A stretch of 64,000 bases of DNA from Gammaproteobacteria bacterium (GCA_016779485.1 JADHNN010000002.1:64580-128579), one strand, 5' to 3'; shown: positions 21,961 through 32,924, counted from the stretch's first letter. Translations and numbers: made by a program. The notes: generated by a model not told the origin, from the letters alone.

Positions 21961-22774
21961 CTTTTACAATATCTCTATTTTCAGTTTCTTTTTTTGGTTT
22001 AAGTGATACTTTTTTTACTTCTGTAGCTTTTAGAATCTTCTTGGCTTTGATAGATTTTTTCTGTTCTTTGGGCTCAGAAGATGCAGTTGCTTTTTTAGGT
22101 TTTGACTCAAGTATAGTCTCTGATATAGATTTTAAAAATAAATCTATAGAAGACATGGCATCGTCATTTGCTGGTATCATGTAGTCAACGCCCTCAAACG
22201 AATTGTTCGAGTCTACTAACGCTATCACGGGTATGTTCAATTTGTTGGCTTCTTGAATTGCTATTCTTTCATAACGAGTATCTATAACAAATATTGCGTC
22301 TGGAAGTTTAGTTAAATGCTGAACTCCTAATAAGTTCTTTTCTAATCTTTCGATATTTCTTTTAAGATCTATCGCTTGTTTTTTTGATAAATTATAGACT
22401 TTTTGGTTTTTAAACCTCTTACGTAAATCCTCTAGCTTCGCAATTGATTGTTTAACAGTATTGAAATTAGTCAGAAGCCCTCCGAGCCATCTATTATTGA
22501 CATAAGGCATTGCAGTTAAATCAGAATATTTTCTGACAATATCAGACGCTGCTCTCTTAGTACCTATAAACATTATTTTGCCGTTATTAGAGACTAGATT
22601 TTGTATAAATTTATTAGCTTTATTAAAATGCTCAGAGCTTTTTTCAAGGTTAAGAATATGAAGTTTTTTATGGGTTGTGTAAATATAAGGCTCCATTTTT
22701 GGGTTCCAGTACTTTGATCTGTGTCCAAAGTGGACGCCAGCATCAATCATGTCCTTGATAGAAAGTCCGTTCAT
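21953..22774 (-). CDS. rpsB: 30S ribosomal protein S2 with a Lys/Ser-rich C-terminal extension
   Basis: MIDAGVHFGHRSKYWNPKM, FIGTKRAA, NNRWLGGLLTN. Confidence 0.97.
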   Translation of the reverse strand: MNGLSIKDMIDAGVHFGHRSKYWNPKMEPYIYTTHKKLHILNLEKSSEHFNKANKFIQNLVSNNGKIMFIGTKRAASDIVRKYSDLTAMPYVNNRWLGGLLTNFNTVKQSIAKLEDLRKRFKNQKVYNLSKKQAIDLKRNIERLEKNLLGVQHLTKLPDAIFVIDTRYERIAIQEANKLNIPVIALVDSNNSFEGVDYMIPANDDAMSSIDLFLKSISETILESKPKKATASSEPKEQKKSIKAKKILKATEVKKVSLKPKKETENRDIVKDD

Positions 22775-22881
22775 TTATAAAATACTCCCAATAAATTTCA
22801 TAAAGTGTTGTATCATATTTGAGTGATTACAACAACAATAAACTGCTATTTTTTTAGTGAATTGCTTAAATTCAATAAGAT

Positions 22882-23664
22882 ATGAAAGACTTCATAAAAT
22901 CACCGCAAGAGATTAATAAAATGAGAGTTGCAGGGAAACTTGCAGCAGATGTTCTCATGATGATTAAAGATCATGTAAAACCTGGTATTTCTACAGGTGA
23001 ACTAGACAGAATATGTCATGAATACATAGTAGATGTTCAAGGTGCAATACCTGCACCTCTCAACTATAGAGGCTTTCCAAAATCTATATGTACATCTGTT
23101 AATCATCAGATATGTCATGGTATTCCTTCTGATACTAAAAAGCTTAAAAATGGAGATATCATAAATATAGATGTAACTGTTATAAAAAATGAATATCATG
23201 GAGATACAAGCAAGATGTTCTTAGTAGGTAAGACATCAACATTATCGAATAGGCTATGTCAGGTTACAAGACAATCAATGATTGAAGGTATCAAGGTGAT
23301 AAAGCCAGGATCAACAATTGGTGATATTGGTGCTGCAATTCAAGAATATGCTGAATCAAAAAATTATTCTGTTGTAAGAGAGTATTGTGGGCATGGTATT
23401 GGGAAAAAATTCCATGAGAGTCCACAAATACTTCATTATGGTAAAAAAAATACAGGTTTGAAACTTGAGGAAGGGATGATATTTACAGTTGAGCCCATGA
23501 TTAATGTAGGAAGCTATAAAACTAAGACGCTTAATGATGGGTGGACTGTAGTTACTCAAGATCATGAATTATCAGCACAATATGAGCATACAGTTCTTGT
23601 AACGAAAGATGGTTTCGATATATTAACTTTAAGGACAGAAGAAGATATAAATGAATACAAATAA
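22882..23664 (+). CDS. map: Methionine aminopeptidase, type I
   Basis: NYRGFPKSICTSVN, YCGHGIGKKFHESPQ; divergent from rpsB. Confidence 0.96.
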   Translation: MKDFIKSPQEINKMRVAGKLAADVLMMIKDHVKPGISTGELDRICHEYIVDVQGAIPAPLNYRGFPKSICTSVNHQICHGIPSDTKKLKNGDIINIDVTVIKNEYHGDTSKMFLVGKTSTLSNRLCQVTRQSMIEGIKVIKPGSTIGDIGAAIQEYAESKNYSVVREYCGHGIGKKFHESPQILHYGKKNTGLKLEEGMIFTVEPMINVGSYKTKTLNDGWTVVTQDHELSAQYEHTVLVTKDGFDILTLRTEEDINEYK

Positions 23665-24790
23665 TGATATTGTACTTTTACTAGAAGATTTGATTAATTT
23701 TGAATCAGTAACTCCTGATTGTTCTGATTGTCAAAAATATATAGATAAATATTTATCAAAATCTAATTTTAAAACTGAATATATAAAGTTTGATGATGTG
23801 CAAAATATGATATCTACTTATGGAAGTGGAGCGCCATGTTTAGCATTTATAGGACACACTGACGTTGTCCCTCCTGGAAATATTGATACATGGGATTCTC
23901 AACCTTTTCAGCTTACTAAAAAGGGAGATTTTTTAGTAGGAAGAGGAACATCAGATATGAAGGGGGGTATAGCATGTTTCATGCAAGCAGTAAGAGAATT
24001 TATTAATGAAAACGATAAGATTCATGGTTCAATTAAATTAATCCTTACCGGTGATGAAGAAGGTGATGCCATCAATGGAATAAGAAAACTTGTTGAGAAC
24101 AAAACATTTAATAAAAATGAATTAGATTTTTGTTTAGTGGGAGAACCATCATCATCTGATATTATAGGAGATGTTATCAGAAATGGTAGAAGAGGTTCAA
24201 TTACAGGACATTTGACTATATTTGGTGTCCAGGGTCATGTGGCATATCCTGAAAAAGCTGAAAATCCAATACATTTGAGTTCAAAAATATTAAATCAACT
24301 TTTAGAAATAAAATTTGATAATGGTAATGATCACTTTCCACCAACGTCATTTCAAATATCGAACATTAATAGCGGAACTGGAGTAGATAATGTAATACCT
24401 GGAAATACTAATATTACATTTAATATCAGATATTCAACAAAAACAAATCATAATGAAATCAAAGAAAAGATTATGAATATTCTAGATAAAAGTGGTTGTA
24501 GTTATGAAATAAAATGGAAGCATTCGGGTGAACCTTACTTAACCACTAAAAAAGAGTTTATAGATATATGTAAAGACTCAGTTAAAGATGTTACAAATTT
24601 AGAAACAACAGTAAGTACGAATGGGGGTACCTCGGATGGAAGGTTTATGGCTAAAGTTTGTGATGAAGTTGTTGAATTAGGACTTACAAATAGATCTATT
24701 CATAAAATTAATGAATGTGTACGTGAAAATGATTTAGAAATACTAATAAATATCTATAAAAAAATACTTACAAGGATATTTATCAAATAA
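23651..24790 (+). CDS. dapE: Succinyl-diaminopimelate desuccinylase
   Basis: FIGHTDVVPPG, GRGTSDMKGG, GDEEGDA, NGGTSDGRF. Confidence 0.92.
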   Translation: MNTNNDIVLLLEDLINFESVTPDCSDCQKYIDKYLSKSNFKTEYIKFDDVQNMISTYGSGAPCLAFIGHTDVVPPGNIDTWDSQPFQLTKKGDFLVGRGTSDMKGGIACFMQAVREFINENDKIHGSIKLILTGDEEGDAINGIRKLVENKTFNKNELDFCLVGEPSSSDIIGDVIRNGRRGSITGHLTIFGVQGHVAYPEKAENPIHLSSKILNQLLEIKFDNGNDHFPPTSFQISNINSGTGVDNVIPGNTNITFNIRYSTKTNHNEIKEKIMNILDKSGCSYEIKWKHSGEPYLTTKKEFIDICKDSVKDVTNLETTVSTNGGTSDGRFMAKVCDEVVELGLTNRSIHKINECVRENDLEILINIYKKILTRIFIK

Positions 24791-26348
24791 AAGATGCTTC
24801 AATAAGGTCTTTAGTATAACGTTCTTTAGGTTTTTCAAAAATATCTTGTGTCAAACCATCTTCAATTATTTTAGAGTCTTTCATGACATAGGTTCTATGG
24901 CATATTTTTTTAATTAGATGCAAATCATGACTAATGAAGCAATAAGATAGGTTATATTTATTTTGAAGATTCACTAATAGCTTAACAATGCTGTCTTGTA
25001 CTAATATATCTAGAGCACTTGTAGGTTCGTCTAATAACAAAAGTTTAGGTTGAATAATTAAAGCGCGTGCAATTGCTATTCTTTGCCTTTGCCCTCCAGA
25101 GAACTCGTGTGGGTATCGATATAACATATTTTCATCTAGTCCCACATCATTTAGAATATTAATACACATTTGATGGATTTTATCAGTACTGACATCTAAC
25201 AGGTTTTTTACTCCTTCAGAAATTATTTGGTATATAGTCATTCTTGGTGATAAAGATGAAAATGGATCTTGAAAAACAATTTGAAAGTTTTTCCTTAATT
25301 TTCTATCACATTTAATTTTTGACTCATTAATATTATCAATGATTTTAATATTTCCTTCATATGACAGGAGATGCATAATTGACATAGCTAATGTAGTTTT
25401 CCCTGAGCCTGATTCACCAACAATGCCAACTGATTCCCCTTGCCTAATATTTATATTTATATTATCTAATGCTTTAAAATAATTTCTCTTTCTTTTAAAA
25501 AAGCTATCTTTTGTCAAGTATCTGCAACTCAAATCTTGTGTTTCAAGAACGATTTCATTACTATTTACATTATTATCACGATAAGGTGATGCTTTGAAAT
25601 TAACTAATTTATTTGTATATTCATGTTTGGGATTTGAAAAAATCATATTTGAACTATTATCTTCTATAATTTCACCCTCTTTCATAACAAGTATTCTTTC
25701 ACAATAAGTTTTGATTAAATTAATATCATGTGAAATTAATATTAATGCCATGTTTAGATTATTTTTTAAGTTCAATAACATATCTAAAATTTGTTTTTGT
25801 AATGTTACATCTAGAGCAGTTGTTGGTTCGTCAGCTATTATAATCTTTGGTTTTCTAATAATAGACATAGCAATCATAAAACGTTGTCTTTGTCCACCCG
25901 AGAGCATGTGAGGGTAACTTGATAGAATTTTATCAATATCTTGTAATCCAACAGATTTTAATGTGTCGATGACATTTTCATTTGTAATAGAGTAATTGGA
26001 TAATTCTATACATTCATTCATTTGTGATTCAAGATTTTTAACTGGATTGAGTGATAACATGGGCTCCTGAAATATCATAGATAGTTCATTACCTCTAATT
26101 AATGATAAACTCTCATTAGATAAATTTAGAATATTATTGTTCTCAAAAATAATTTCTCCACTCGAACTAAATACATTCTTATTCAATAAACCTAATGCAG
26201 ACAGTGCTGTTATTGATTTTCCTGATCCTGATTCACCGACGATTCCTAAAGATTCACCTTTATTTAAGTTAAAAGATATATTTTTAATAATATTTTTATT
26301 AGTATTTTTTAAATCAACAGTAAATTTTCTATACTCAAGTATACTCAT
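24783..26348 (-). CDS. yejF: Duplicated peptide ABC transporter ATP-binding protein (YejF-like)
   Basis: Two Walker A (GESGSGKS / GESGSGKT) and two signature (SGGQRQR) motifs; linked to two permeases and an SBP. Confidence 0.85.
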   Translation of the reverse strand: MSILEYRKFTVDLKNTNKNIIKNISFNLNKGESLGIVGESGSGKSITALSALGLLNKNVFSSSGEIIFENNNILNLSNESLSLIRGNELSMIFQEPMLSLNPVKNLESQMNECIELSNYSITNENVIDTLKSVGLQDIDKILSSYPHMLSGGQRQRFMIAMSIIRKPKIIIADEPTTALDVTLQKQILDMLLNLKNNLNMALILISHDINLIKTYCERILVMKEGEIIEDNSSNMIFSNPKHEYTNKLVNFKASPYRDNNVNSNEIVLETQDLSCRYLTKDSFFKRKRNYFKALDNININIRQGESVGIVGESGSGKTTLAMSIMHLLSYEGNIKIIDNINESKIKCDRKLRKNFQIVFQDPFSSLSPRMTIYQIISEGVKNLLDVSTDKIHQMCINILNDVGLDENMLYRYPHEFSGGQRQRIAIARALIIQPKLLLLDEPTSALDILVQDSIVKLLVNLQNKYNLSYCFISHDLHLIKKICHRTYVMKDSKIIEDGLTQDIFEKPKERYTKDLIEASFI

Positions 26349-27361
26349 GATGATTTTCCGCTGATAGATTCTCTAATTCCTTCACCGATAAATATTAATA
26401 AAAGCAGTGTTCCTACCAATACGAAAAAAGTAGTTAATGATAGCCACCATGCAGATATATTATCTTTTCCTTGTGCTAATAGCTCTCCAAGACTTGGAGT
26501 AGTTGGTGGAACGCCTAATCCTAAAAAATCTAGACTAGTTAAAATTAAGATTGCCCCGCTAATCCTAAAAGGTAAAAAGGTAACGACTGAGATTAAACTA
26601 TTAGGCAATATGTGTTTAATGATTATTTGCCAATCTGTTAGTCCTAGTGTACGTGCTGCATTAACATAATCCATGTTACGCCCCTTTAAGAATTCAGCTC
26701 TCACATAATCAGATAATCCTATCCAGCCAAATAGTGATAGAAGAATAATAAGTAAAAAAATACTTGGCTCGAATATAGAGGCAAATATTATAAGAATATA
26801 AAGTTCAGGCATAGACCCCCATATCTCGATAAATCTCTGCAGATATAAATCAGTTTTACCAGCGAAATATCCCTGAATAGCACCAAAAAATAGACCTATG
26901 ATAATTCCAATAGCAGTTAAAGCTAGAGCAAAAATAACTGACAGTCTAAAACCATATATAAGCCTCGCTAATACATCTCTCCCTCTGTCATCAGTGCCAA
27001 GAAGATTATGTGCCGATGGAGGTGATGGATTAGGTTGTGAGTTATTAAAATTAATAGAATTGTAGGAATGTGGATTAAGAGGAAATAAAGCCCAGTTTTT
27101 ATTTTCTTTCAATAAACTGGTTATATAAAATCCTTTATAATCTGGAGTAGTCTCTAGTTCGCCGCCAAAATCTTTTTCTGTATAGTTTATAATATATGGG
27201 TAATAGATATTACCATCAATGTTCATAATGATAGGTTTGTTATTACTTATAAGTTCAGAAAAAAGACTTAAAATAAATAATGTACTAAAAATATATAATG
27301 AATAAATACTTCTTTTATTCATTTTAAATTTTTTCCAAATACTATTAAAAGTATTCATCAA
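26345..27361 (-). CDS. yejE: Peptide ABC transporter permease (YejE-like)
   Basis: GTDDRGRDVLARLIYGFR, ABC-type dipeptide permease motifs. Confidence 0.85.
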   Translation of the reverse strand: MMNTFNSIWKKFKMNKRSIYSLYIFSTLFILSLFSELISNNKPIIMNIDGNIYYPYIINYTEKDFGGELETTPDYKGFYITSLLKENKNWALFPLNPHSYNSINFNNSQPNPSPPSAHNLLGTDDRGRDVLARLIYGFRLSVIFALALTAIGIIIGLFFGAIQGYFAGKTDLYLQRFIEIWGSMPELYILIIFASIFEPSIFLLIILLSLFGWIGLSDYVRAEFLKGRNMDYVNAARTLGLTDWQIIIKHILPNSLISVVTFLPFRISGAILILTSLDFLGLGVPPTTPSLGELLAQGKDNISAWWLSLTTFFVLVGTLLLLIFIGEGIRESISGKSS

Positions 27362-28431
27362 GCATTCCTCTGTGCATCTGGGGACGAAAATTTAATTCTA
27401 GGGTCCACATAAACATACATTATGTCAGTGAATAATTTGGTTAAAAGGCCTATTAAAGTAAATATAAATAGTGTTCCCATAACTACAGGATAATCTCTTT
27501 GAATAATTGCTTCATAAGAAAGCAGGCCTATTCCATCGAGTGAAAATATTGTCTCAATTAATATGCTCCCTGTAAAAAATGCAGATACAAATTGTGCTGG
27601 GAAACCAGTTAGAATAGGTATTATTGCATTCTTGAAAACATGAGAATAAAGAATTCTATTCTCGCTTAAGCCTTTAGCTCTAGCTGTAACAACATATAAT
27701 TTATTTATTTCATCTATGAAGCTATTTTTAGTAAGCATAGTCATAACTGCAAAGCTACCTATGACAAGACATATTATTGGTAAAGTTATGTGCCAAAGAT
27801 AATCAGTAATTTTTCCAAAAAAAGTTAAATCTGACCAATTATCTGATATTAAGCCTCTAGTTGGAAAAATATCAAAAAAACTCCCTCCACCTAAAAGTAC
27901 GATTAATCCTATTCCTAGAACAAAGCCAGGAATAGAATATCCTATCAACACAATTGTGGTAGAAACAATATCAAAATTACTGCCATCATTAATTGCCTTT
28001 TTGATGCCAAGCGGTATGCTAACAGCATATACAATTATGAATGACCATAATCCTAGAGTGATTGAAACAGGAAGTTTACTTAAAATTAATTCACCAACGC
28101 TTTGGTTATGAAAATAACTCATTCCTAAATCAAAAACAGTATAGTTACTCATCATGATTAAAAATCGATCAAAAAAAGGTTTATCAAAACCATAAAATTT
28201 ATTAAGTTGCTGTATATGTTCTTCTGATAGGCCATTAGAACCTCGGTATAAATTAGATGCAGATGAAGATTCTGTAATAGCATTTAACCCTGACAATTTA
28301 TTGACTAATTGTTCGACAGGTCCTCCTGGTACAAATTGAATAATTAGAAAAGTAAAAAATAGAATGCCTATCAGTGTTGGAATCATTAAAAGTAATCTTT
28401 TTAAGATATATAAAATCATTTCATTGACCAC
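27358..28431 (-). CDS. yejB: Peptide ABC transporter permease (YejB-like)
   Basis: IPTLIGILFFTFLIIQFVPGGPVEQ; RDYPVVMGTLF. Confidence 0.85.
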   Translation of the reverse strand: MVNEMILYILKRLLLMIPTLIGILFFTFLIIQFVPGGPVEQLVNKLSGLNAITESSSASNLYRGSNGLSEEHIQQLNKFYGFDKPFFDRFLIMMSNYTVFDLGMSYFHNQSVGELILSKLPVSITLGLWSFIIVYAVSIPLGIKKAINDGSNFDIVSTTIVLIGYSIPGFVLGIGLIVLLGGGSFFDIFPTRGLISDNWSDLTFFGKITDYLWHITLPIICLVIGSFAVMTMLTKNSFIDEINKLYVVTARAKGLSENRILYSHVFKNAIIPILTGFPAQFVSAFFTGSILIETIFSLDGIGLLSYEAIIQRDYPVVMGTLFIFTLIGLLTKLFTDIMYVYVDPRIKFSSPDAQRNA

Positions 28432-30191
28432 GTTTGTAAAACATAGTTAGTTGCCTGATAGTATAAAGGCAATATATTAGGTTGAATGAATTTGTCATAA
28501 TATGCAATGCGATGTGTATTTATATACCAGTTAGGTACTAAATAATATTCATTCCAGAGTAATCTATCCAATAAATGAGCTGCAGTAATTAATTCTTTCC
28601 GATTTGAGGAATAGATTAATTTATCAATTATTTTATCTACATCATTATCTTTTATTCCCGGAAAATTAAACGCACCATTTTTATCATAGCTAATTGAAGA
28701 AAACATGCCTAATAACTCGCTGCCTGGTGATTGTGACTGAGGATAACTAACGACGGTCATATCAAAATCATAATTGTCTAATCTTTGTTGATATAAAGAA
28801 AGATCAACAGTTCGATAGTTGAGTACAATTCCGAGTCTTTTCAAATTATTCCTAAAAGGAGCAAGAATTCTCTCGAATCCTTTTTGCGCTAAAAGAAAGT
28901 TAATCGAAATCAATTCATGTCTAGGAGAATAGAGTTGATTCTCTTTTATATAATAGCCAGAATTATCAAGTATTTTTTTTGCTTTAACTAATGATTTTCT
29001 ATATTCAGCAGGACTATTATTAATTGGCAAGATAATCTTATCTTTAATTCTAATAGAGTTTATTGAAAGATTCCTAGACAATAATAATTCATCCTCTGAA
29101 ACATTTACGCTGGCTGATAGTTCACTATTACTAAAATAGCTGTATGATCTTAAATATTGATTATAGAATAAATTTTTATTCGACCATTCAAAGTCAAAAA
29201 CAATACTAATGGCTTTCCTAAGATGAATATCAGAAAAAATAGCTTTGCGAGTATTAAATGCAAAACCTTGGATTCCAGTATTATTCTTATGAATAAGTTC
29301 GGTTTTAATTATTTTCTTATTTACAAAATTAGGACCATTATAATCTCTAGCCCATCTTTTAGAATGATTTTCTAAAATGTAATCATATTCACCAGCTTTG
29401 AATGCTTCTAATGCTACCGTCATGTCTTTATAGTATTTGATAGAAATAGAATCAAAGTTATACATATGCTTGCGTGAAGGTTTGTTGATAGCCCAATAGT
29501 CTTTATTTCTCGAATAAATAATGTATTTACCTATACTGTAATCCTTAATATCATAAGGGCCGCTAGCTATAGGTATTTTTTTTGTGGCGTTTGGAAAATT
29601 TTCAGCAGATAGCCAATCTCTAGAAAGAATTGGCAAGTCTCCAATCATCATGTGTAGTTCAGGGTTCTTTCTTTTGAAAAAAAATATAATAGTTCGCTCG
29701 TTAATAACTTTAGCTCCTTTTATGTCGGACCAATAAATTCTATATTGTGGATGAGCTGATGCAGAGGTTAATAATTCGAAAGAATACTTTACATCAAAAG
29801 CAGTAATAGGTTGAGAGTTACTAAATCTTGCAGACTTATCTAGTGTAAATGTCACAGATAATTCATCATCAGCGATTGTATAAGATTCTGCAACTAGAGC
29901 ATAACTTGAAGACGGTTCATCTAAACTTCTTGTCATTAATGTATCAAACATTAAGTTGTTTATTTGAGCTGGCGCTAATGATTTAAGAAGAAATGGATTA
30001 AGAGAATCAAAAGTACCAAAAGCAGAGATTGTTATATCGCCTCCTTTCTTTGATTTTTTATTTACATAATCAAAACTATCAAAATTATTATATTTTGGAG
30101 AGTATCCTATGCTTATAGATTCATTCGCATAAATATAATTATTATGAAATATTAAGATTAATAATATAATAATTACTTTCTTTAATCTCAT
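28416..30191 (-). CDS. yejA: Extracellular peptide-binding protein (YejA-like)
   Basis: Signal peptide, SBP family 5 region FDSLNPFLLKS, GSELLGMFSS. Confidence 0.83.
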   Translation of the reverse strand: MRLKKVIIILLILIFHNNYIYANESISIGYSPKYNNFDSFDYVNKKSKKGGDITISAFGTFDSLNPFLLKSLAPAQINNLMFDTLMTRSLDEPSSSYALVAESYTIADDELSVTFTLDKSARFSNSQPITAFDVKYSFELLTSASAHPQYRIYWSDIKGAKVINERTIIFFFKRKNPELHMMIGDLPILSRDWLSAENFPNATKKIPIASGPYDIKDYSIGKYIIYSRNKDYWAINKPSRKHMYNFDSISIKYYKDMTVALEAFKAGEYDYILENHSKRWARDYNGPNFVNKKIIKTELIHKNNTGIQGFAFNTRKAIFSDIHLRKAISIVFDFEWSNKNLFYNQYLRSYSYFSNSELSASVNVSEDELLLSRNLSINSIRIKDKIILPINNSPAEYRKSLVKAKKILDNSGYYIKENQLYSPRHELISINFLLAQKGFERILAPFRNNLKRLGIVLNYRTVDLSLYQQRLDNYDFDMTVVSYPQSQSPGSELLGMFSSISYDKNGAFNFPGIKDNDVDKIIDKLIYSSNRKELITAAHLLDRLLWNEYYLVPNWYINTHRIAYYDKFIQPNILPLYYQATNYVLQTWSMK

Positions 30192-30223
30192 TACTCTATA
30201 ATGTACTATATTACAAATATATT

Positions 30224-30994
30224 ATGAATCTAAATGAAAAAAATGTTTTAGTAACAGGTATAGCGAGTAATAGATCTATATCGTATGCAATTGCAAAAAA
30301 ACTGAGCGAATCTAATGCAAACGTAATCATCGCATATCAAAATGAAAGGCTCAAAGATAGAGTATTGAAGTTAAAAGATGATCTTAAAATAGACTTAGAT
30401 GCATATCAATGTGACCTATCAGAGGATAGTGAAATTTTATCTATGAAAGAAAAAGTAGTTAGTAAATATGGAAATCTTGACGGTATTGTCCATTCGGCAG
30501 CCTTTGCACCAAGAGAAGAACTTAGTGGAAAATATCTTGATAATGTCACAAGAAACGGGTTTTCTCTAGCACACGACATAAGCTCGTACAGTCTCACAGC
30601 ACTCTGTAAAATATTTAGAGATTCACTTAATGAGTCCTCATCTATCGTAACACTTTCTTATATAGGTGCTCAAAGAGTTGTTCAAAATTATAATGTCATG
30701 GGTATAGCAAAAGCTAGTTTAGAGACAAGCGTAAAGTATCTTGCTGATTCTCTAGGTGGGCAAAAAATTAGAGTTAATGCAATATCAGCTGGACCTATTA
30801 AGACACTTGCAGCGGCAGGGATTAGTGGGTTTAATCAAATACTTGATATTTATGAAAAAAAATCACCCATTAAAGAAAATATAACTACTAGCGACGTTGC
30901 TAATGTAACCTATTTTCTACTATCAGACTTATCGTCTTCGGTAACAGGACAAACCTTGTATGTTGATAATGGCTTTAATATAGTTGGTTATTGA
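30224..30994 (+). CDS. fabI: Enoyl-ACP reductase (SDR, FabI)
   Basis: VTGIASNRSISYAIAK, YIGAQRVVQNYNVMGIAKASLE, AGPIKTLAAAGI. Confidence 0.92.
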   Translation: MNLNEKNVLVTGIASNRSISYAIAKKLSESNANVIIAYQNERLKDRVLKLKDDLKIDLDAYQCDLSEDSEILSMKEKVVSKYGNLDGIVHSAAFAPREELSGKYLDNVTRNGFSLAHDISSYSLTALCKIFRDSLNESSSIVTLSYIGAQRVVQNYNVMGIAKASLETSVKYLADSLGGQKIRVNAISAGPIKTLAAAGISGFNQILDIYEKKSPIKENITTSDVANVTYFLLSDLSSSVTGQTLYVDNGFNIVGY

Positions 30995-32832
30995 TCTAAA
31001 TATTCTTCATTTACATCAATTTCAAATTCATCATATTTCGACACATAAAAACTATTATAGTCTCCTTCTGAATTAGTGTTATCTAAAAAGTCATAGAAAT
31101 TATCATTATTAATCTTTTCGTTGTCTAGAACCTGATCAAAAGAATCAAGCTTCAGCAACAAGTAGTGTCCTGAAGATAATTTATGAGAAACAAAGCTATT
31201 AGTAACAGGCTGTTGATTAATTATAGTCATAATTTCTTTATCGTATTGATCATCATAGTTGTATACCTTAAATGATTGAAAATTCGAATAAGTGCCATTA
31301 TTAAGTGATTTCAATGTTTCCTGAGCAATTTTACTAAGTTTACTATTAATTGCTTTTGTATAAAGCAAAGCTTTAATTGCATCTTCAGTATCTTTGAGTG
31401 GTAGTTGTTTAGATGGATAATATTTTATCTTTTTTACAAACAATACATCATCATTGCCGATATAAATAGGGTTATATGGTGCATCATTATTGATATTATT
31501 AAATAACTGTTTCAAAACATTGGATGATAAAATATTATTTTTATAACTTTCACTAATCCTAGGTGTTTTTACAAGTTTTAAATTAAAGCTTTTGGCAACG
31601 TTATAAAGAGAAGTATTTTTTATAAATAAATTATTTTTTATATTATCCAAAGTTGCGAAGTAATCAATTGACCCTTTATTTGTTAATAATTTATTTTTTA
31701 TATTACCTTTTACCATGTTAAAAGTTTTATTACCTCTTTTATGAAGTTCCATTAATTTGATAATGTGAATAGCATTAGGTTCAGTTGTTATCATTTTCAA
31801 GTCTTCATTATTCATGCCAATGATATTATTTTTAATGATATCAGGCATCTCACCGAGAGAAAGTTTACCTAAATATCCTTTATTATTTTTAGAATCATCA
31901 TCTATCTCAAACTCTTGTGTTATTTCTAGAAAGGTTGTCCCTTTTGTAAGTTTCTCATAAGCTTTTTTAGCAGATTTTAAAGTTGCATCTTTATTGCCTT
32001 CAATAGGAAATACTAGGTGATTTAATTCATATTGATCATCAAGTTTATAAATTCCAGAAGATAGATTTTTCTCATATGTATTTATCAGTTCATTTTCTTC
32101 TATTTTTGTCAATTTAATAAAATCAGATTTATTTAATCTAATGTATTCAAATTCTGCCTCATCATCAGAAAGAAATGATTCCCTATTCTTTTGATAGTAA
32201 TCATTGATTTGATTAAGAGTTATATTAATCTGATCTTCGATTAGATTTTTTTTGATTTCGACCAGTCTACCGGATTTTTGATGGTAATTAGCAGCAACAT
32301 TAATCTTTTTGTCGTAAACACTAAGTAACGATGTATCAGTGATTGCTTTTCTCATTTGATCTCTAATACCTTTCTGATAGACATATTGTTCATATACCGC
32401 TGGGTTCATATTTATCATAAATAATCGTCTTTTATAAAGTTGTGTATTAAATCCGTTTTCATCTTTAAATGAGGATGTATTTTGAATGTCATCAATAATT
32501 GATTCATCACTAAATACTAAGTTAGCATTTGAAGAGATATTATTTTCAATATTTCTCCTAATTAAATTATCAATAGTAATTTTTTTAATAAATTTGTTTG
32601 TGTAAACTGGAGGTATTGATCCTTGATAGTTTTTTCTCAAAACATCTTTAAATTGTCCTATTTCTTGAAGAACTATAGATTTGCTAACTTCTTGTTCATT
32701 GACCCTAAATGCATATCGTTCTTGATTAGTTCCATATTCACCAACACCAAGAAAAATTAAAGGTATAGCAACAAGTACTATTAGTAAAACTACTACCCAT
32801 GTTTTTAATTTATCTCTTATAGTTGTTAACAT
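30988..32832 (-). CDS. ppiD: SurA_N/PPIase-domain periplasmic folding protein (PpiD-like)
   Basis: N-terminal TM with RDKLKTWVVVLLIVLVAIPLIFLGVGEY, followed by SurA-N-like and rotamase regions; downstream of hup-lon as in many proteobacteria. Confidence 0.8.
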   Translation of the reverse strand: MLTTIRDKLKTWVVVLLIVLVAIPLIFLGVGEYGTNQERYAFRVNEQEVSKSIVLQEIGQFKDVLRKNYQGSIPPVYTNKFIKKITIDNLIRRNIENNISSNANLVFSDESIIDDIQNTSSFKDENGFNTQLYKRRLFMINMNPAVYEQYVYQKGIRDQMRKAITDTSLLSVYDKKINVAANYHQKSGRLVEIKKNLIEDQINITLNQINDYYQKNRESFLSDDEAEFEYIRLNKSDFIKLTKIEENELINTYEKNLSSGIYKLDDQYELNHLVFPIEGNKDATLKSAKKAYEKLTKGTTFLEITQEFEIDDDSKNNKGYLGKLSLGEMPDIIKNNIIGMNNEDLKMITTEPNAIHIIKLMELHKRGNKTFNMVKGNIKNKLLTNKGSIDYFATLDNIKNNLFIKNTSLYNVAKSFNLKLVKTPRISESYKNNILSSNVLKQLFNNINNDAPYNPIYIGNDDVLFVKKIKYYPSKQLPLKDTEDAIKALLYTKAINSKLSKIAQETLKSLNNGTYSNFQSFKVYNYDDQYDKEIMTIINQQPVTNSFVSHKLSSGHYLLLKLDSFDQVLDNEKINNDNFYDFLDNTNSEGDYNSFYVSKYDEFEIDVNEEYLDQ

Positions 32833-32850
32833 CTCTTTTAATATAAAGTA

Positions 32851-32924
32851 CGGAGACGAAGGGACTCGAACCCTCGACCTCCTGCGTGACAGGCAGGCAT
32901 TCTAACCAACTGAACTACGCCTCC
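32851..32924 (-). tRNA. tRNA-Asp (GTC)
   Basis: Reverse strand GGAGGCG TA GTTC..GAAT G CCTGC CTGTCAC GCAGG .. GAGGG TTCGAGT CCCTT CGTCTCC G; anticodon GTC. Confidence 0.95.

Noticed and set aside
21953-22100. Lys/Ser-rich C-terminal extension of ribosomal protein S2 as a possible novel domain
   Set aside because: Low-complexity basic tails on S2 are not unusual in AT-rich genomes; no structured domain evident
24783-30191. YejABEF-like operon as a specialised toxin or siderophore importer
   Set aside because: Gene content fits an ordinary peptide ABC transporter; no adjacent cargo or biosynthetic genes support a special role
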